A stretch of 64,000 nucleotides of DNA, from NCBI RefSeq assembly GCF_964340395.1, contig NC_135567.1:6175899-6239898 (forward strand). Reading direction: 5' to 3'. The notes beneath the pieces were generated by a model that was not told the origin of the DNA, did no database searches, and was given only the letters and a program-made list of their open reading frames with translations. Shown here in pieces: positions 34,350-46,546 of the stretch. A program made the translations under genes and the position numbers. The DNA comes from Glandiceps talaboti (taxonomy: Eukaryota; Hemichordata; Enteropneusta; Spengelidae). The first letter of the stretch is position 1, and the number at the start of each line of letters is the position of its first letter.

Positions 34350-35270
34350 TGATGTTATCTGTGCCATATACACCATCATTTGGTTGTTTCTATGGAGTAG
34401 TCTTTTTTGCTAAGTAGATTCCCTTTCTTGAATATATATCTATATATATATATGTTGCTATGGATGAGTTCTTGTTGCTAGGCAAACAATGTGTGAGATC
34501 ATTTCATTAATGTTTATTCACTTGCCTAACCATTGTTTTTGCAATATACACCATCACTTGACTTGGTAAAGGTGTGTTCACATTGCTAGGCATATTTCCA
34601 AACATTTTTGAATAATTATTTACTTGCCTACCCATTCCTTCACTTATATTTGCATTACACGGCATCATTGAACTGTAGCTAGGGGAGTGTTTTTTTGCTA
34701 TGCACATTTGCATACATATTTTGATGTTTAGGAGGAGGGCAGGTTGTAATCAAGCCAATTGTGTCCAAATATTTTCAACAATAACTGCAGAATAATACCA
34801 CACCGAGTTTCAACCTCATTAACCACACAGTTTCAAGATATAAGATTTTGACCAAAATTAAGATTTTTAGACCTAATTTGCATATCACTGATGGGATCAT
34901 CATGTTATGAATACAGTTTCATCTAAACCTTCCAAAATCCATTTCCAGTAAATTTCAGCCAAATCTGTCCAGTTTTTTAAAAATGTTTATGCACATGCTA
35001 GTCCGTGCTAGGTATATGTGCTCATTCACTGAATGATTATCCAGTTGCCTATCCAACCCTGTTGTTACTAATGCAATATATGCAATCATTTGACTGTTGC
35101 TATGGGCGTGGTCATGTTGCTATACATATTTGCATACATTTTAAAAATATTTGGTCACTTGTCTATGAATCCCTGATGTATCTTTGTAATATACGTGGTC
35201 ATTAAGCAGTTGCTATGGGTGTGGTCTTGTTGCTAGGCACATTTACATACATTTTTTGAATTTTTGACAT
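34350..35270 (+). repeat. Family A, several nested or rearranged fragments
   Basis: Three sections follow one another. The first is diverged internal units (34360-34720). The second is the 3' half with AAAATTAAGATTTTTAGACC and CTAATTTGCATATCACTGATG (34740-34980). The third is a new 5' section with CCAGTTGCCTATCCAACC and GTTGCTATGGGCGTGGTC (34985-35270). The order shows at least two overlapping insertions. Confidence 0.7.
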
Positions 35271-35654
35271 CCATATATGCATCAGCTCAAAAAAACTGTC
35301 AAATGACACATTTTTTATTTTCAACACTTTAAAAGCTAAAGCATCACATGAAGGATGCAAACAACTGTGACAAAGTTATGACTGTCAGTTAACAAGTATG
35401 CAAGTCAAAATCAATTGTTGAACACAACTTAAATATGTTTGTATTCTTCCAAATATTTCTTTCTTGCAGTAATCTAACACAGGATTTCAGTTACACTATG
35501 TTTAAAGCTATTAGATATAACTGACAAAATTATCTATTATAACATCTTTGTAAAAGACAGTAACAAACTATTGGAAAAGGTACAAGTACTGGATGCAGCT
35601 TTTATCAAAAGAGAAAAACATTTTTGAAAAGAATCAACAGCTGTGACCCTGTTA

Positions 35655-36631
35655 GGCCAAAAAAAAAATCTGGTTCTGGAAAAGGGTAAACTTTCTAAAG
35701 TGGTGCGACGACGCGCATTTTTTTTTCCTAATTATTTTTTTCGCAAATTAGTAAATACACATTTTTGACACTTTACATGCTCTCGGAAGATGTCATACAA
35801 CTCTGGAAGTTGGCACTGTTGTATGGCAAGTTTTGTACGATGCGGATCAATCATCCATTAGGGCATCACTAGTCACATTTACAAATTTATCTTATCGCCC
35901 AGTGATTTGCAGTTATAATCCCATCCAAGATAATAACGAGTCTTGCCTTGCAACCACTGTATACATGTAATGTCATTGTGCAACTTGTAACGTTAAATAA
36001 CGAGAAATAGGTCTGTCCAACGGACGTAGAGGAGGCAGTGTTTTCTTTCGAGCACCGTCCAGCATCAGTCTGTATACGCTACGATGTTCGACACGTCTTT
36101 CCATCTCATCGCAGATGGAAAGACGTGTCGAACATCGTAGCGCATACATCCAGAGCTAACTGCTTACGCTACAGGAAAATCTTTGTATTCAGAAGGCAGA
36201 ACAAAACGATCACCAGAACTTAGAACACCTCGAAAGTCAGCTTAATTGATATCAACATTTCGATTACTCACGACGTACTCAAACTTCAGACATTTTCGAA
36301 ACATGTGAGCGGTTTACCACCGAGCACAATGAACACACTATTTCCCGTGATTCCCATCAACCACGCTCATCGTACATATTACGTACACATATCATACGGG
36401 GGTTATGGGTATGCAACAGTACTAGAAGAAAAGGGTACCCGTTACCAAATAGAAGTGCGCCATCACACGAGTTAAATTTTTCCGCTAGCCTTGCATACAG
36501 TGTTGATCGAAGGGGAATTGTAAATAAGGAACGGGAAAGCAAAAATTATCGGAAAGAAAAGGATCGACGAGGGGGTATTCAGTGCACGCGCGCGCTGACC
36601 AGCTAGAACCAGACATATTTTTTGGGGGGCC
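35655..36631. mobile_element. PIF/Harbinger-like nonautonomous DNA transposon
   Basis: The left end GGCC-A10-TCTGGTTCT and the right end, read inward on the other strand, GGCCCCCC-A6-TATGTCTGGTTCT form imperfect terminal inverted repeats. TTA flanks the element on both sides (35652-35654 and 36632-36634). The related segment at 62.95 kb reads CCCTGTCATATTCTTACCC without the insertion, supporting an actual transposition event. A 3-bp TTA/TWA target duplication with ends starting GG is the signature of PIF/Harbinger elements. The 977-bp interior has no transposase. It is visibly richer in CpG than its flanks and contains a long hairpin at 36072-36147. Confidence 0.85.
36072..36147. repeat. Long near-perfect hairpin, 35-bp arms and 6-base loop
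   Basis: The left arm (36072-36106) begins GTATACGCTACGATG and ends CTTTCCATCT. The loop is CATCGC. The right arm (36113-36147) is its complement with one mismatch. It lies inside the Harbinger-like transposon. Confidence 0.95.
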
Positions 36632-37289
36632 TTATACATGTATTCTTACAGTTTTATAAGAATGAGATGACAGTAATATATCATTGTTTATTTTGTGTAC
36701 TGTATAATATGCTGAAGTACACTCATAAGATTTTAGATTTGTTTTCAACCTCAGCAAGGATTGGTTTCACAAGAATATGTAATCCGCCAGTACTAACTAG
36801 AGTATTAATTCATCTTGACAGATATACTATGGCTAATAATAAAAATAAAATAGCGCAAATATTGTGTTGTCGTACAACTTCATGTTCATGGCAATGATTG
36901 ATAATATAATTTTGTGAAGATTTAAAGTTGTAACCAAAATAAAAAAATTATAACTAATTTGCATCATAATAATCCAGCCATCCTATGTTGGAAGTGTACA
37001 AGACAAGTATAGCAACATCCTAATCAAACTTTAAAGTGATGTGTCTACAAGGTTTTGTACTTCTTTTTATTTTTTAAATCAATTTGGAACCAAGTCATAC
37101 CAATGTAACAGGTTAACTTTCTTGGTTGTCGTATTGTAATATTGTAAAAGCCAGCTACATTCAGTTTATATGGGTAGGTGATGAAACAGCTGTCTTACAA
37201 CATATTACATATTCAAGTCATAGACCAAACTGGCCCCACGACACACTTTATAACCAGATGAAATAGTACAGTAAACATTATAGCTAATT

Positions 37290-38082
37290 AACAATATACT
37301 GTTCTCAGCTAAAGGAGGACATATCTACACATTCTCAACAAAGTTAAGCCCAATCTACTGGGTAATTTCAAAGTTGAAGATTTTTGAGGAAAAGCATACA
37401 TTTCTTTTTACCTAATTTGAAGATCACTAATGAGATCACCATGTGCTTGAGATTTCTGCACATGCAGATCCCTACATTCCCATGAAATTTAAGCTTTAAT
37501 CTGTCGGTTATTTTACAAGTGAAAAATTATTATAACCAAAACACAACTTTTAGACTTTATTTGCATATCACTCATAGTATCAACATGTTATGATTATTCC
37601 ATAGAATAACACTTCTAAAAACATCTCACCAAGTTTCAGTCTCATTGACGAAGTACTTTTTAGATATAAATTGTTTACCAAAATTCACATTTTTACTAAT
37701 CACTGATGAGATCATTATGTTATTAATATCTTGTTTTATCTATACATTCCTAGCCCCATTAAATTTCACCCCAATCAGCTCAAAAGTTTTGGAATTAAAG
37801 ACTTTTGACCAAAAAGATTTTTAGCCCTAATTTGCATATTACTGATGGCATCATCATGTTGTGAACAATTCTTAATCTAAACACCTTTAAGAATGTTCCT
37901 ACCAATTTTTAGACATATCTGCCTAGTAATTTTTGAGTTTAAGTTTTTTGACCAAAAAATCACACTTTTTTACCCAAATCATAGCGGTGATGTGATCATT
38001 TTGACTTGTACAATTTCCCAACTAGACACATAAGGTAATATACCCACCAATTATCACTCCAGCGGTTTTTGACTTTAAGTTG

Positions 38083-38118
<36 letters not shown>

Positions 38119-38190
38119 GACAGACAGACAGACATTTAAATAGTGATGCCTATAGCACTATTGAACCTTATCAGTGTAGTTATGCTAAAA
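37290..38190 (+). repeat. Family A, 3' half, ending in (CA)n(CAGA)n
   Basis: Repeated CTAATTTGCATATCACT-type blocks (several, about every 200 bases), ACCAAGTTTCAGTCTCATT, CAGCGGTTTTTGACTTTAAG, then TACACACACA and CAGACAGACA tracts. The copy closes with CCTATAGCACTATTGAACC and GTAGTTATGCTAA. Confidence 0.85.
38085..38136. repeat. (CA)n(CAGA)n microsatellite in family A
   Basis: CA dinucleotides pass into TACAGACAGACAGACAGACA. The same composite occurs at the same element position at 39.5 kb. Confidence 0.95.
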
Positions 38191-38244
38191 ATTCTAATGA
38201 GTGTTCTTTAGCACTTGAGCAGATTGTTTTAATTTTCGATCAAT

Positions 38245-39506
38245 CATTCTCTTTATTTCAGTAAGTGTTCATTTGGTGAATGACTATCCAGTTGCCTATC
38301 CAACCATGTTGCTATCTTTACGATATATGCTATCATTTGGCTGTTGCTATGGATGTGGTCTTGTTGCTAGGCATATTTACATACATTTCTTGAATGTTTA
38401 TCCAATTGTCTATTAATCCCCTTTGTTATCTTTGCAATATATGTGATCATTTGGCTGTTGCTATGGGCGTGGTCTTGTTGCTAAGCATATTTACATACAT
38501 TTTTTGAATGTTTATTTAATTGTCTATTAATCCCCTTTGTTATCTTTGCAATATATGTGATCAATTTGGCTGTTGCTATGGGCGTGGTCTTGTTGCCAGG
38601 CACATTTGCATACATTTTTTGAATGTTTATTCATTTGTCTTTCTAGTCCTGTTGTTATCTTTGCAATATACATGATTATTTGGCTGTTGCTATGGGCGTG
38701 GTCTTGTTGCTAGGCAAATTTACATACATTTTTTGAACGTTTATTCAATTGTCTATTAATCCCTGTTGTTATCTTTGTGAAATACACCACCGTTTGGCTG
38801 TTGCTATGGGCGTGGTCATGGTTGCTACGGTATTTGCATACATTTTTTGAATGTTTACTCATTTGCCTACCATATGATGTTGTTATTTGACCAAAATATA
38901 CTGCCATTTGGTTGTTGCTAAGGGCGTGGTCATGGTCGCTAGGGCCAATTTTGTCAAAATGTTTTGAAGAATAACACTCAGAAACATCTCACCAAGTTTC
39001 AGACTCGGTGACCAAGTACTTTTTTAGATATAAGTTTTTGACCAAATATGAACATTTGTACACCTAATTTGCATATCACTCATGGAATCATGGTATGCTT
39101 AATATATCTTTGTCCATACATCCCTAGATACATTCCCATTAAATTTCAGCCCAATCTGCTCAGTAGTTTTGGAATTTTAGATTTTTAACCAAAAAGACAC
39201 ATTTTTAGCCCTAATTTGCATATCACTGATGGAATCATCCCGTCATGAACAAATCTTACTTTACACCCCCTTAAGAATGTTCCCACCAAATTTCGCACCA
39301 ATCTGCTCAGTAGTTTCTGAGTTTAAGTTTTTTGACCAAAAATCACATTTTTTGACCCAAATCACACATCTGTGATGTGATCATTTTGATTTGAATAATT
39401 TCCCAACTAGACACCCAAGGTAATGGACCACCAAATATCGTGGCAATCGGTTCAGCGGTTTTTGACTTTAAGTTGTTTACACACACACACACACACACAC
39501 ACACAT

Positions 39507-39556
<50 letters not shown>

Positions 39557-39618
39557 TGACAGACAGACGCCAGGCGATCCCTATAGCACTACTGAACCTC
39601 AGTTCAGTTGTGCTAATA
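38245..39618 (+). repeat. Family A, long copy with five internal units and complete 3' end
   Basis: Order: GTGAATGACTATCCAGTTGC, then five units of about 115 bp, each with GTTGCTATGGGCGTGGTC and CTTGTTGCTAGGCA. TCGCTAGGGCCAATTTTGTC follows, then ACCAAGTTTCAGACTCGGTG, repeated AATTTGCATATCACT blocks and CAGCGGTTTTTGACTTTAAG. The (CA)n(GACA)n tract and AGTTCAGTTGTGCTAATA close it. This copy defines the family's forward orientation. No long ORF is present, so it is nonautonomous. Confidence 0.88.
39480..39570. repeat. (CA)n(GACA)n microsatellite in family A
   Basis: About 75 bases of CA with two interruptions, passing to GACTGACAGACAGAC. The Thr-His and Cys-Val open frames spanning it are not genes. 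Confidence 0.96.
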
Positions 39619-39619
39619 A

Positions 39620-41130
39620 AAAGGACTATAATAATAAATCACAACAGACACAATTGTTGAAAGGTTTGTCTCTGACAGAGTGTGATCTAAAAGTGTTGAC
39701 TAGGACTACATGAAAGATATCGTATCCCTGTATTGACAGATAATACTAATACCTACATCCTAAGAACACAACACGTTGAATATACCATATTGGACTGTTC
39801 TAATTTAACTTGTTTCATTAATGGGTTAGTCTAGTTCCTATACAGTATCATTATGATTTATACCTTCACTTACAGTATAGTCAAGGCTCTGACGAAAGGT
39901 GTTAATTATGGCTCAACCCCATTGTGAGTAACACATGAACAGCACATGCCACTAGTAATAAAGAGGTGTCATCACTGCTCACTAAATATTAATTTGGTAC
40001 TGTTTTTACAATGTCCAACCAGGACTCCACCGCAGGTATGTTTAAACTAAATCATGTGCGGGCGCAACAACATAATCATGTTTATATGAATGCTGTATGA
40101 GGGAGCACATGAATGTGAATATCTATATCTTAGCATGTATTCAAATTGTAATTATGACAACATGAATAGCAAATGTGGATAACAATCTGAGGCTACGTTT
40201 TCCCTGTGAATGGACTAGAAAAGCTGTGTAAATGGCAAAAATACAGACTTGTGCTGTTCTGTTTGCTGATAATGTGTGGGTGTGAGGTTTTGAAATCATT
40301 ACACAAAAAATCTAGAATATAACCTTGGTAGAAAAATATATAAAAATAACTTGTTAATTCCATTGTCACTTGTAGTATTACTAATATTATAGTATTGATA
40401 TGTGTAAAACAAACAGTCTTTGAACTCAGCTAACCCTTGTTTATTAGAAATAATTGCACACAGGAATCATTGAGTTTTATTGTAACACACCATATAACTA
40501 TGTGCCAATTATTCAGTTTAGGGAGGTTATGATATTTGTGATAGCAGACTCCCCTGCTCCACCCACAAAAGACACATTTTTATGCTCTAATTTGCATATC
40601 ACTGATAAAATCAGCATATCATCAGTACTTCTAATTCTAAACACTCCTAAGTGCGTTCCCACCATACCTAATTTGCATATCACTGATAGGACCATTACTT
40701 CACCAGCAATTCTTAAATTAACACCCCTAATCTTACTCCTATCACATTACAGGTTAATCTGCTAAGTAGTTTTGGTATTATAGATTTTTGACCCAAAACC
40801 ACACATCTCTGATGCAATCATTTTCATTTGAACAATTTTCCATCTACATGCCCTATGGTATGTCCCATCAAATGTCAAGGCAATCAGTCTTTCAAAATAC
40901 CTTTATTATGAGTTGTCTGTATTACCTCTTTTTTGACTTATAGAATCAATATATTATTTTAACCATGGTGACTGGTTGAATTCTAATACTTTATGAACAT
41001 TCTTGTAACATTCAAACCTAGATTGGTATATAACTGTATATAACTATAGATATCTAGAGTGTAAAACATTAATTTTTACCCCTCAGTAGTAATGTATTTA
41101 TCTTGAATTTCATACAAACCTACATGTACA
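39620..41130. other. No gene; contains a family A fragment at about 40550-40900
   Basis: The fragment carries CTAATTTGCATATCACTGAT twice and CACATCTCTGATGCAATCAT, as in the 3' half of family A. The remainder has no recognised feature. Confidence 0.55.
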
Positions 41131-41139
41131 TTGGTATCT

Positions 41140-41490
41140 ATAACTATCGATTTCTATATACCAAACTGTTCCCATTTTACTTCTGTAAGACCCACTCCTC
41201 TCCTCACAACTGACAATTCATTTACTATATGCCATATGGTTGTCAATGTCAGCAGTGATTTGATGACATGGTGTGATATTATGATACCAAACCCGACACC
41301 TTAGCCATTAATTTTTGGCAACACTGGACTGTTCATTACCATGGTTACACGGATGATATAGTAAAAGTGAACTTGTTTTGATCATTTCATAACCATAGCT
41401 TATAACAATGTAAAGTACAGTGTCTGCAATCAAAATAATGTTAATTTAATTTTTGAGTGGTCACTAAATGCCAACCTACAGGTTATTTCA
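41140..41490 (+). repeat. Dispersed repeat shared with 63590-64000
   Basis: CAAACTGTTCCCATTTTAC, GACCCACTCCTCTCCTCACA, TATATGCCATATGGTTG, GTTCATTACCATGGTTACA and GATATAGTAAAAGTGAA all recur in order at 63.6 kb. A terminal part recurs at 11.64 kb. Confidence 0.85.
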
Positions 41491-41683
41491 CAAGTAGCTT
41501 ACATATGATGTGGAGTGATAGGATGCCAAAATCACAAAATAATGCTAAACTAAACATAGTTAGTCAAAGGAAAATGTGACCCTCCCCTATCCCATTTTCT
41601 AAAATATGACCCTTCTCCAAGAACCGATTTGTAAAGGGTGAACCCCCCCCCTCCTAATTCCGCTGGCCATACCCCCCTTTAAA

Positions 41684-41815
41684 TTACTGAAGGCTTCCTA
41701 ATTTAACTTGTTCCATCAGTGCGTTTCACTCCATAATGTTTATTTAAATGAATTTATATCTTTAAAACTATATACAATGGAATCCAGTTGTCCTGAAACA
41801 CAGCATTCTGTCATG
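41684..41815 (+). repeat. Family D copy
   Basis: AATTACTGAAGGCTTCCTAA, CACTCCATAATG and AAAACTATATACAATGGAAT align with 23076-23215. Confidence 0.8.
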
Positions 41816-41819
41816 ACAA

Positions 41820-42435
41820 AAATAATATTCATATTGCTACATTTTACTGTCAGTCACAGAAAAAATCCTACCAACATTACTACTTGTGGTACATTTCTTT
41901 CTATGAGATACCAGTATTTAAGCAGATCATCACCAACTAAGTATATATTGTTACTCCATGTATGTTGACAATCTAAGACATTGGTAACCTATGCAAAATT
42001 ATGTAGCAATGTTGATAACATTTTGGTTCTCTACATTGTAGATGATGAAATGTAGTAATTCTAGTATAAATGTTGACATCCTAGATGATAAATTTGTAGC
42101 ATAGTAAGATTTTGTGTTGAACCACACATTGTTCTGTTTTAGGTTAACTGGTTTCTATTGTAACTTAAGACATTGTACAATTTTGACGAATGTCTTTGTC
42201 AGAACATATAACTGATGACATACAGTTCACAATTCTAAAAGTTGTCCACAAAACAAGTGTAAATTGTGTATCCTCACTCACTACCTCTACATGTTATTAA
42301 TGATGTGTCATCAACATGTTCCCTCACAACACTTTTTGATATCAGGATTTACCTAAAGCATATGTACAGTTAGTTCCCCTCATGTTTGCTGCTGACAACC
42401 GTATGGCATATAGTAAATGAATTGTCAGTTGTGAG
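41820..42435. other. No feature recognised
   Basis: AT-rich, with two short related blocks ending in TAGATGATGAAATGTAG / TAGATGATAAATTTGTAG. Nothing coding. Confidence 0.4.
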
Positions 42436-42439
42436 GAGA

Positions 42440-42785
42440 GAATTGGGTCTTACAGAAGTGACTGGCTTTGAATCTGCAGGTTGCAGGATTGAGCCCCATC
42501 GCTGCCGTTTGTTTCTGAGTGGCTAAAGTCCTTGGGCAAGATTTGAACCATGCATGTGCTTCAGTCACCCCAGCTGTATAATTGGGGACCTGGTAGGATA
42601 GAGGTTGCAGTTTGAATGCTTTAAACCTGTGCACTTATAAAGGCTGTAATGGAATGTATGCTCCCCAGGGAGTTGAGGAAGTATAAAGGGGCGTTGTGTC
42701 GCTATAGATCCATGCTAGGGGTAATAATTGTAAAGCGAGAAACAATCGTGTAATGTGTAATAGATACAGTTTAGGTATTGGTTAA
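42440..42785 (+). mobile_element. tRNA-derived SINE
   Basis: CTTTGAATCTGCAGGTTGCA and GGATTGAGCCCC form a tRNA-like section with a recognisable B box. The block TTGGGCAAGATTTGAACC, GCTTCAGTCACCCCAGCTGT and GGGGACCTGGTAGGAT follows, a core typical of SINEs in fish and marine invertebrates. The tRNA-like 5' portion is degraded. The 3' end is vague but reaches the TATAGATCCATGCTAGGGG block. Transcription in a live element would be by RNA polymerase III in the plus direction. Confidence 0.75.
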
Positions 42786-42829
42786 TATGTATTACTGATT
42801 AGGTACCCTCCCCACCCCTATGACACTGA

Positions 42830-43780
42830 ATGGAGACATGTTTTAACAGGAATTAGTTGCAACAAAGATTTACCTCTGTGATTGAATGTAGAAATGGTTT
42901 AAAACAAATTAGTGACAACAAAGTGATACTAAAGAGTGTGTCGGTCACATAAAGGAAATGACTGGATTTTGGTAATTGAACGGGAAATTAAAATTCATGG
43001 TCAAAGGTCGAGGTCTGAAAAGTAAGTTTACACCAACTACATTGTAATGTAGGGATAGACTCTTAAAGTTGAATGAAGTCTCCACATATTAAAGCTTTTG
43101 ACTTTTGCAGTAAATCATGATTGTCCATGTATATTCATTAAAAGTTATGTAAACACCAAAAGTAATGCATGCACTCTACATTTCTCTGCTTCTCTTGTTC
43201 TACATTACATTACTTTTAAACATACATGCTACAAACTCTATGCAAGACACAGCTTGATTTTGATAATTCAACTAACAGGTCAGGGTCAAAGGTCACTTTC
43301 TTTCAACAGAACTTGCAAGTGATTATATGGGCTTACACACTTGAATGGATGTTCTTTGTATTGAAGTTTTTATGTTATGCAACTTAATATATTGATTTAT
43401 TACTCAAAATATGGCCACCATTCATTAAAAAGTTATATGAGCACTATAAAAATTATCCTTGTGTATATTTGTCTTCTGCTATATTAACGATGGACATGAT
43501 TTAAAAGAAACTGGCAACAAATAAATATGACAAAGTGATAGTTGTGTAATAAGCAATAAATGGCTGAATTTTGATAATTGACCTTGAAGGTTATCAAGGT
43601 GAAAGGTCAATATCTTAAAAGAAAGCTTGTACCTGATAATAAAAGGGGTAGACACTTGAATGGAGTCTCTATGTATGATAGTTTTTAGTTATGTCATAAA
43701 TATTGATTTTAAACTACTAATATGGTTGCCATTCAATCAAAATTGCATATGTTGCAAATAAAGTGATGTGTGTATGTACC
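42830..43780 (+). repeat. Array of about three diverged family E units
   Basis: Each unit of roughly 300-330 bases carries GGAGACATG/GGACATGATTTAAAAGAA, GCAACAAA, a GGTCAAAGGTC-type block, ACACTTGAATGGA...CTCTATGTAT and ATATGG-CCATTCA. The units are in the same orientation as the single copy at 33.9 kb. Confidence 0.7.
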
Positions 43781-44010
43781 ATATGACCTGTCATATTTTT
43801 GGCAGGTTTGAAAGAAATTGGACAAGTCATCTCTGAGAAATAACATATTACAGATGCACGGTCAGTAGGATTGATGGACAGACAGACGGATGAAGGGAGG
43901 GATGAATACATGTACAGACTGTCGGACGGATGGAACCCACTCTAATAGCCCCATTCACAGGACTGCATATAAGGATAGCACCTTCGGCTGTATGTAAATT
44001 ATTGACATTA
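43780..44010 (+). repeat. Repeat tail with GGACAGACAGACGGATG
   Basis: GACAGACAGACGGATGAAGG and GACTGTCGGACGGATGG are followed by CCCACTCTAATAGCCCC, the kind of section that often closes dispersed repeats in marine invertebrates. It directly follows the family E array. Confidence 0.45.
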
Positions 44011-44349
44011 CAAATTGCAAAGTGGTTATTTAATTGTTTCATACTGTAAACTATTTTATACAACAAAATAAAATTTTACAAAATGCTGTTTTGTATACTT
44101 CTTTATTCAGAGGTAGGTCAGAATATCATCCCTTGGCCACGTTTTGGGATGATATCACGACCATACTGACAGAGTGTGAAATATTTGGCAGGATGGCAGA
44201 AATTACATGAGAGACCAAGTTGAGTGTATATTTCTGCTATCCTTTCAAAAGATTGTGTGGTTGTATATATCTCCCACCCCCCTAAAATATTATGCACCCT
44301 AATTTGATGTTGCTCTTTAAAATATCAATCTGTGAAACCATTGTTCACA

Positions 44350-44420
44350 AAAGCTGTTGCTAGGTATATTTGCATACATTTTTGGAATATTTATGCATTT
44401 GTCTATTAATCCCTGTCCCC
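44350..44420 (+). repeat. Family A small fragment
   Basis: GTTGCTAGGTATATTTGCAT and GCATTTGTCTATTAATCCCT match one internal unit. Confidence 0.75.
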
Positions 44421-44689
44421 CATGCCTAAAATCTCCCCCAACAAGTTTTTGTGAAAGCAACCTTAATATCAAATTGTAAGCTTTATTGAAAAGAAGTATC
44501 ATCCAATCACACAAACAGACCTAGTAGAAGTGAGCCACCAATGCAATGGTGGTGAATTGTGTGTTTCTGAACTTTCTTTTACGTCTGTTCATATTGCTTG
44601 AATATAGTTGTAAATTAACTTTGAATAAACAAGGGTAATCCCCTAGGCTAATCACATCTCTAGTCTGTTACAAAAACATGTCAAAATAT

Positions 44690-45130
44690 AACTCTATAGA
44701 ATTTCTATAGTAGTCTACAAAATATCTATAAAATCTTTTTGTAAGGGGAGCTGATTTTTTTATGAAAATATGCCGGTACTTACCTGATCAAGTTAAATTA
44801 TTGTAAAAATATTCTCTGAAAAAATCAATTGACCCCACATTGGGATGTGTGTATATGTCACAGAGTAGATAAATAAGATATTAGTCATATAAAATCAACT
44901 TACTCTATCAGCAGCATTTACTTGGGCCCCAGCTTTCAGCAACAACTTACAGATATCCAAATGCCCTCTCTCAGCTCCATAATGTAGACTTGTCCTCTTG
45001 TTGTCCTATAATTAAAAGACACATTATGTATTAATCCTCCTGTTATAATATTGCAATGTATTATATCAATAATATGTGAAAAATTACTTGAAATGTTTCC
45101 CAAGTCTCATTATTATTATATAGATTGGTT
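44690..45130 (-). repeat. Duplicated intron-exon segment carrying an ankyrin exon, copy 2
   Basis: Counterpart of about 430-930 in the same orientation, with intron flanks conserved on both sides of the exon. Confidence 0.78.
44904..45005 (-). CDS. Single ankyrin-repeat exon (partial gene)
   Basis: On the minus strand the 102 bases read DNKRTSLHYGAERGHLDICK followed by LLLKAGAQVNAADR, an uninterrupted ankyrin repeat. The acceptor is TTTTAATTATAG and the donor GTAAGT, both phase 0. Compared with the exon at 665-763 it is one codon longer at the start; central helix residues agree and surface positions differ. The DNA differs at silent as well as replacement sites, so this is not a very recent copy, and the absence of stops suggests function. 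Ankyrin genes often grow by duplicating single-repeat exons, so both exons may belong to one long gene or to neighbouring paralogues. Transcription would run from high to low coordinates. Confidence 0.82.
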
Positions 45131-45415
45131 AATGTTCACATAGAAAAAACTATGTATTTAAAATTTGACTTTATTTGTATTTATTACATGTAATGTGTAC
45201 TGTAAAAGTATTTATTTTGATAAAATACCTGTCAGAAGTCATTATAAGAATTGATGATATTTTTGGTAAAATCACAAACATTCCTAGACATGCACCTCAA
45301 TAATATTCAAATTGGTCAAATGTGTCAATCATGGTACCATGTTCTGTGTGGTTCTTAATACATATTGTTACAGTGAATTGTACTTCTAAAAAAATAGTTT
45401 CTGTCATATACATGA

Positions 45416-45417
<2 letters not shown>

Positions 45418-45478
<61 letters not shown>
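45418..45478. repeat. (TTA)n microsatellite
   Basis: About 20 ATT trinucleotides, producing a poly-Leu open frame that is not a gene. It joins directly to a family B copy. Confidence 0.97.
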
Positions 45479-45479
<1 letters not shown>

Positions 45480-45481
<2 letters not shown>

Positions 45482-46414
45482 GATTGGTTAATATTCACAT
45501 ATTTATTCATTTGTCTATTCATCCCTGTTATCTTTACAATATACATAACAATTTGGCTGTTGCTATGGTCTTGTTGCTAGGGAAATGTGCATATATTTGT
45601 GAACATATATTCACCTGTTTAGAAATCCCTGTTATCTTTGCATGGCATAATATAATTTTGCTGTTGCTATGGGTGTGGTCTTGTTACTAGGCATATCTAC
45701 ATACAATTTAGCAATTCTCTTTCATTTCCCACCAGTGTTATTTTAGCATTGTCATTGTTTACCAGTTGCTATGGGCGTGGTCTTGTTGCTAGGCATATCT
45801 ACATACAATTTAGCAATTTTCTTTCATTTCTCATCACCAGTGTTATTTTAGCATTATGCCATTGTTGACCTGTTGCTATGGGCGTGGTCTTGTTGCTAGG
45901 CATATCTACATACAATTTAGCAATTCTCTTTCATTTCCCATCACCAGTGTTATTTTAGCATTATGTCATTGTTTATCTGTTGCTATGGGCGTGGTCTTGT
46001 TGCTAGGCATATCTACATACAATTTAGCAATTCTCTTTCATTTCCCATCACCAGTGTTATTTTAGCATTATGTCATTGTTGACCTGTTGCTATGGGTGTT
46101 GTGTTATTGCTAGGCATATCTACATACAATTTAGCAATTCTCTTTCATTTCCCATCACCAGTGTTATTTTAGCATTATGTCATTGTTTACCTGTTGCTAT
46201 GGGTGTTGTCTTGTTATTCAATCATTTGACAGGGGCATGGGCATTGTCATGGTTGCTTGGGCCAATTACGCAAGTATGACACACTAACAATTTTCAGACT
46301 AACAGTAACACTTTCAGAATCATAACCAAATTTCATCCCCTCTAGTTTGAGAGGTAAAGCTCAATATCAAATCACTTGCATCATCTACAAGACAGACAGA
46401 CAGTCAGACAGACT

Positions 46415-46462
<48 letters not shown>

Positions 46463-46511
46463 TACTGACAGACACAGACAGACACAGACAGACAGACAGA
46501 CAGACACAGAC

Positions 46512-46546
<35 letters not shown>

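Larger units (their letters stand above)
35283..36870 (+). repeat. Duplicated segment shared with 62573-63160, interrupted by a transposon
   Basis: AAACTGTCAAATGA, CAACACTTTAAAAG, CAGTTAACAAG, ACAACTTAAATATGTTT, ACTATTGGAAAA, GAATCAACAGCTGTGACCCT and (after the insertion) TTTTATAAGAATGAGATGAC, TTTATTTTGTGTACTGTA all have counterparts in the same order and orientation at 62.6-63.2 kb. The copy there lacks the 977-bp insertion. Confidence 0.85.

Noticed and set aside
36038-36542. Transposase inside the Harbinger-like element
   Set aside because: Two open frames of about 61 codons only, without DDE or Myb-like motifs; partly created by the hairpin.
42425-42800. Functional tRNA gene
   Set aside because: A B-box-like block is present, but the A-box half and cloverleaf pairing are degraded. 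The following core identifies a SINE.
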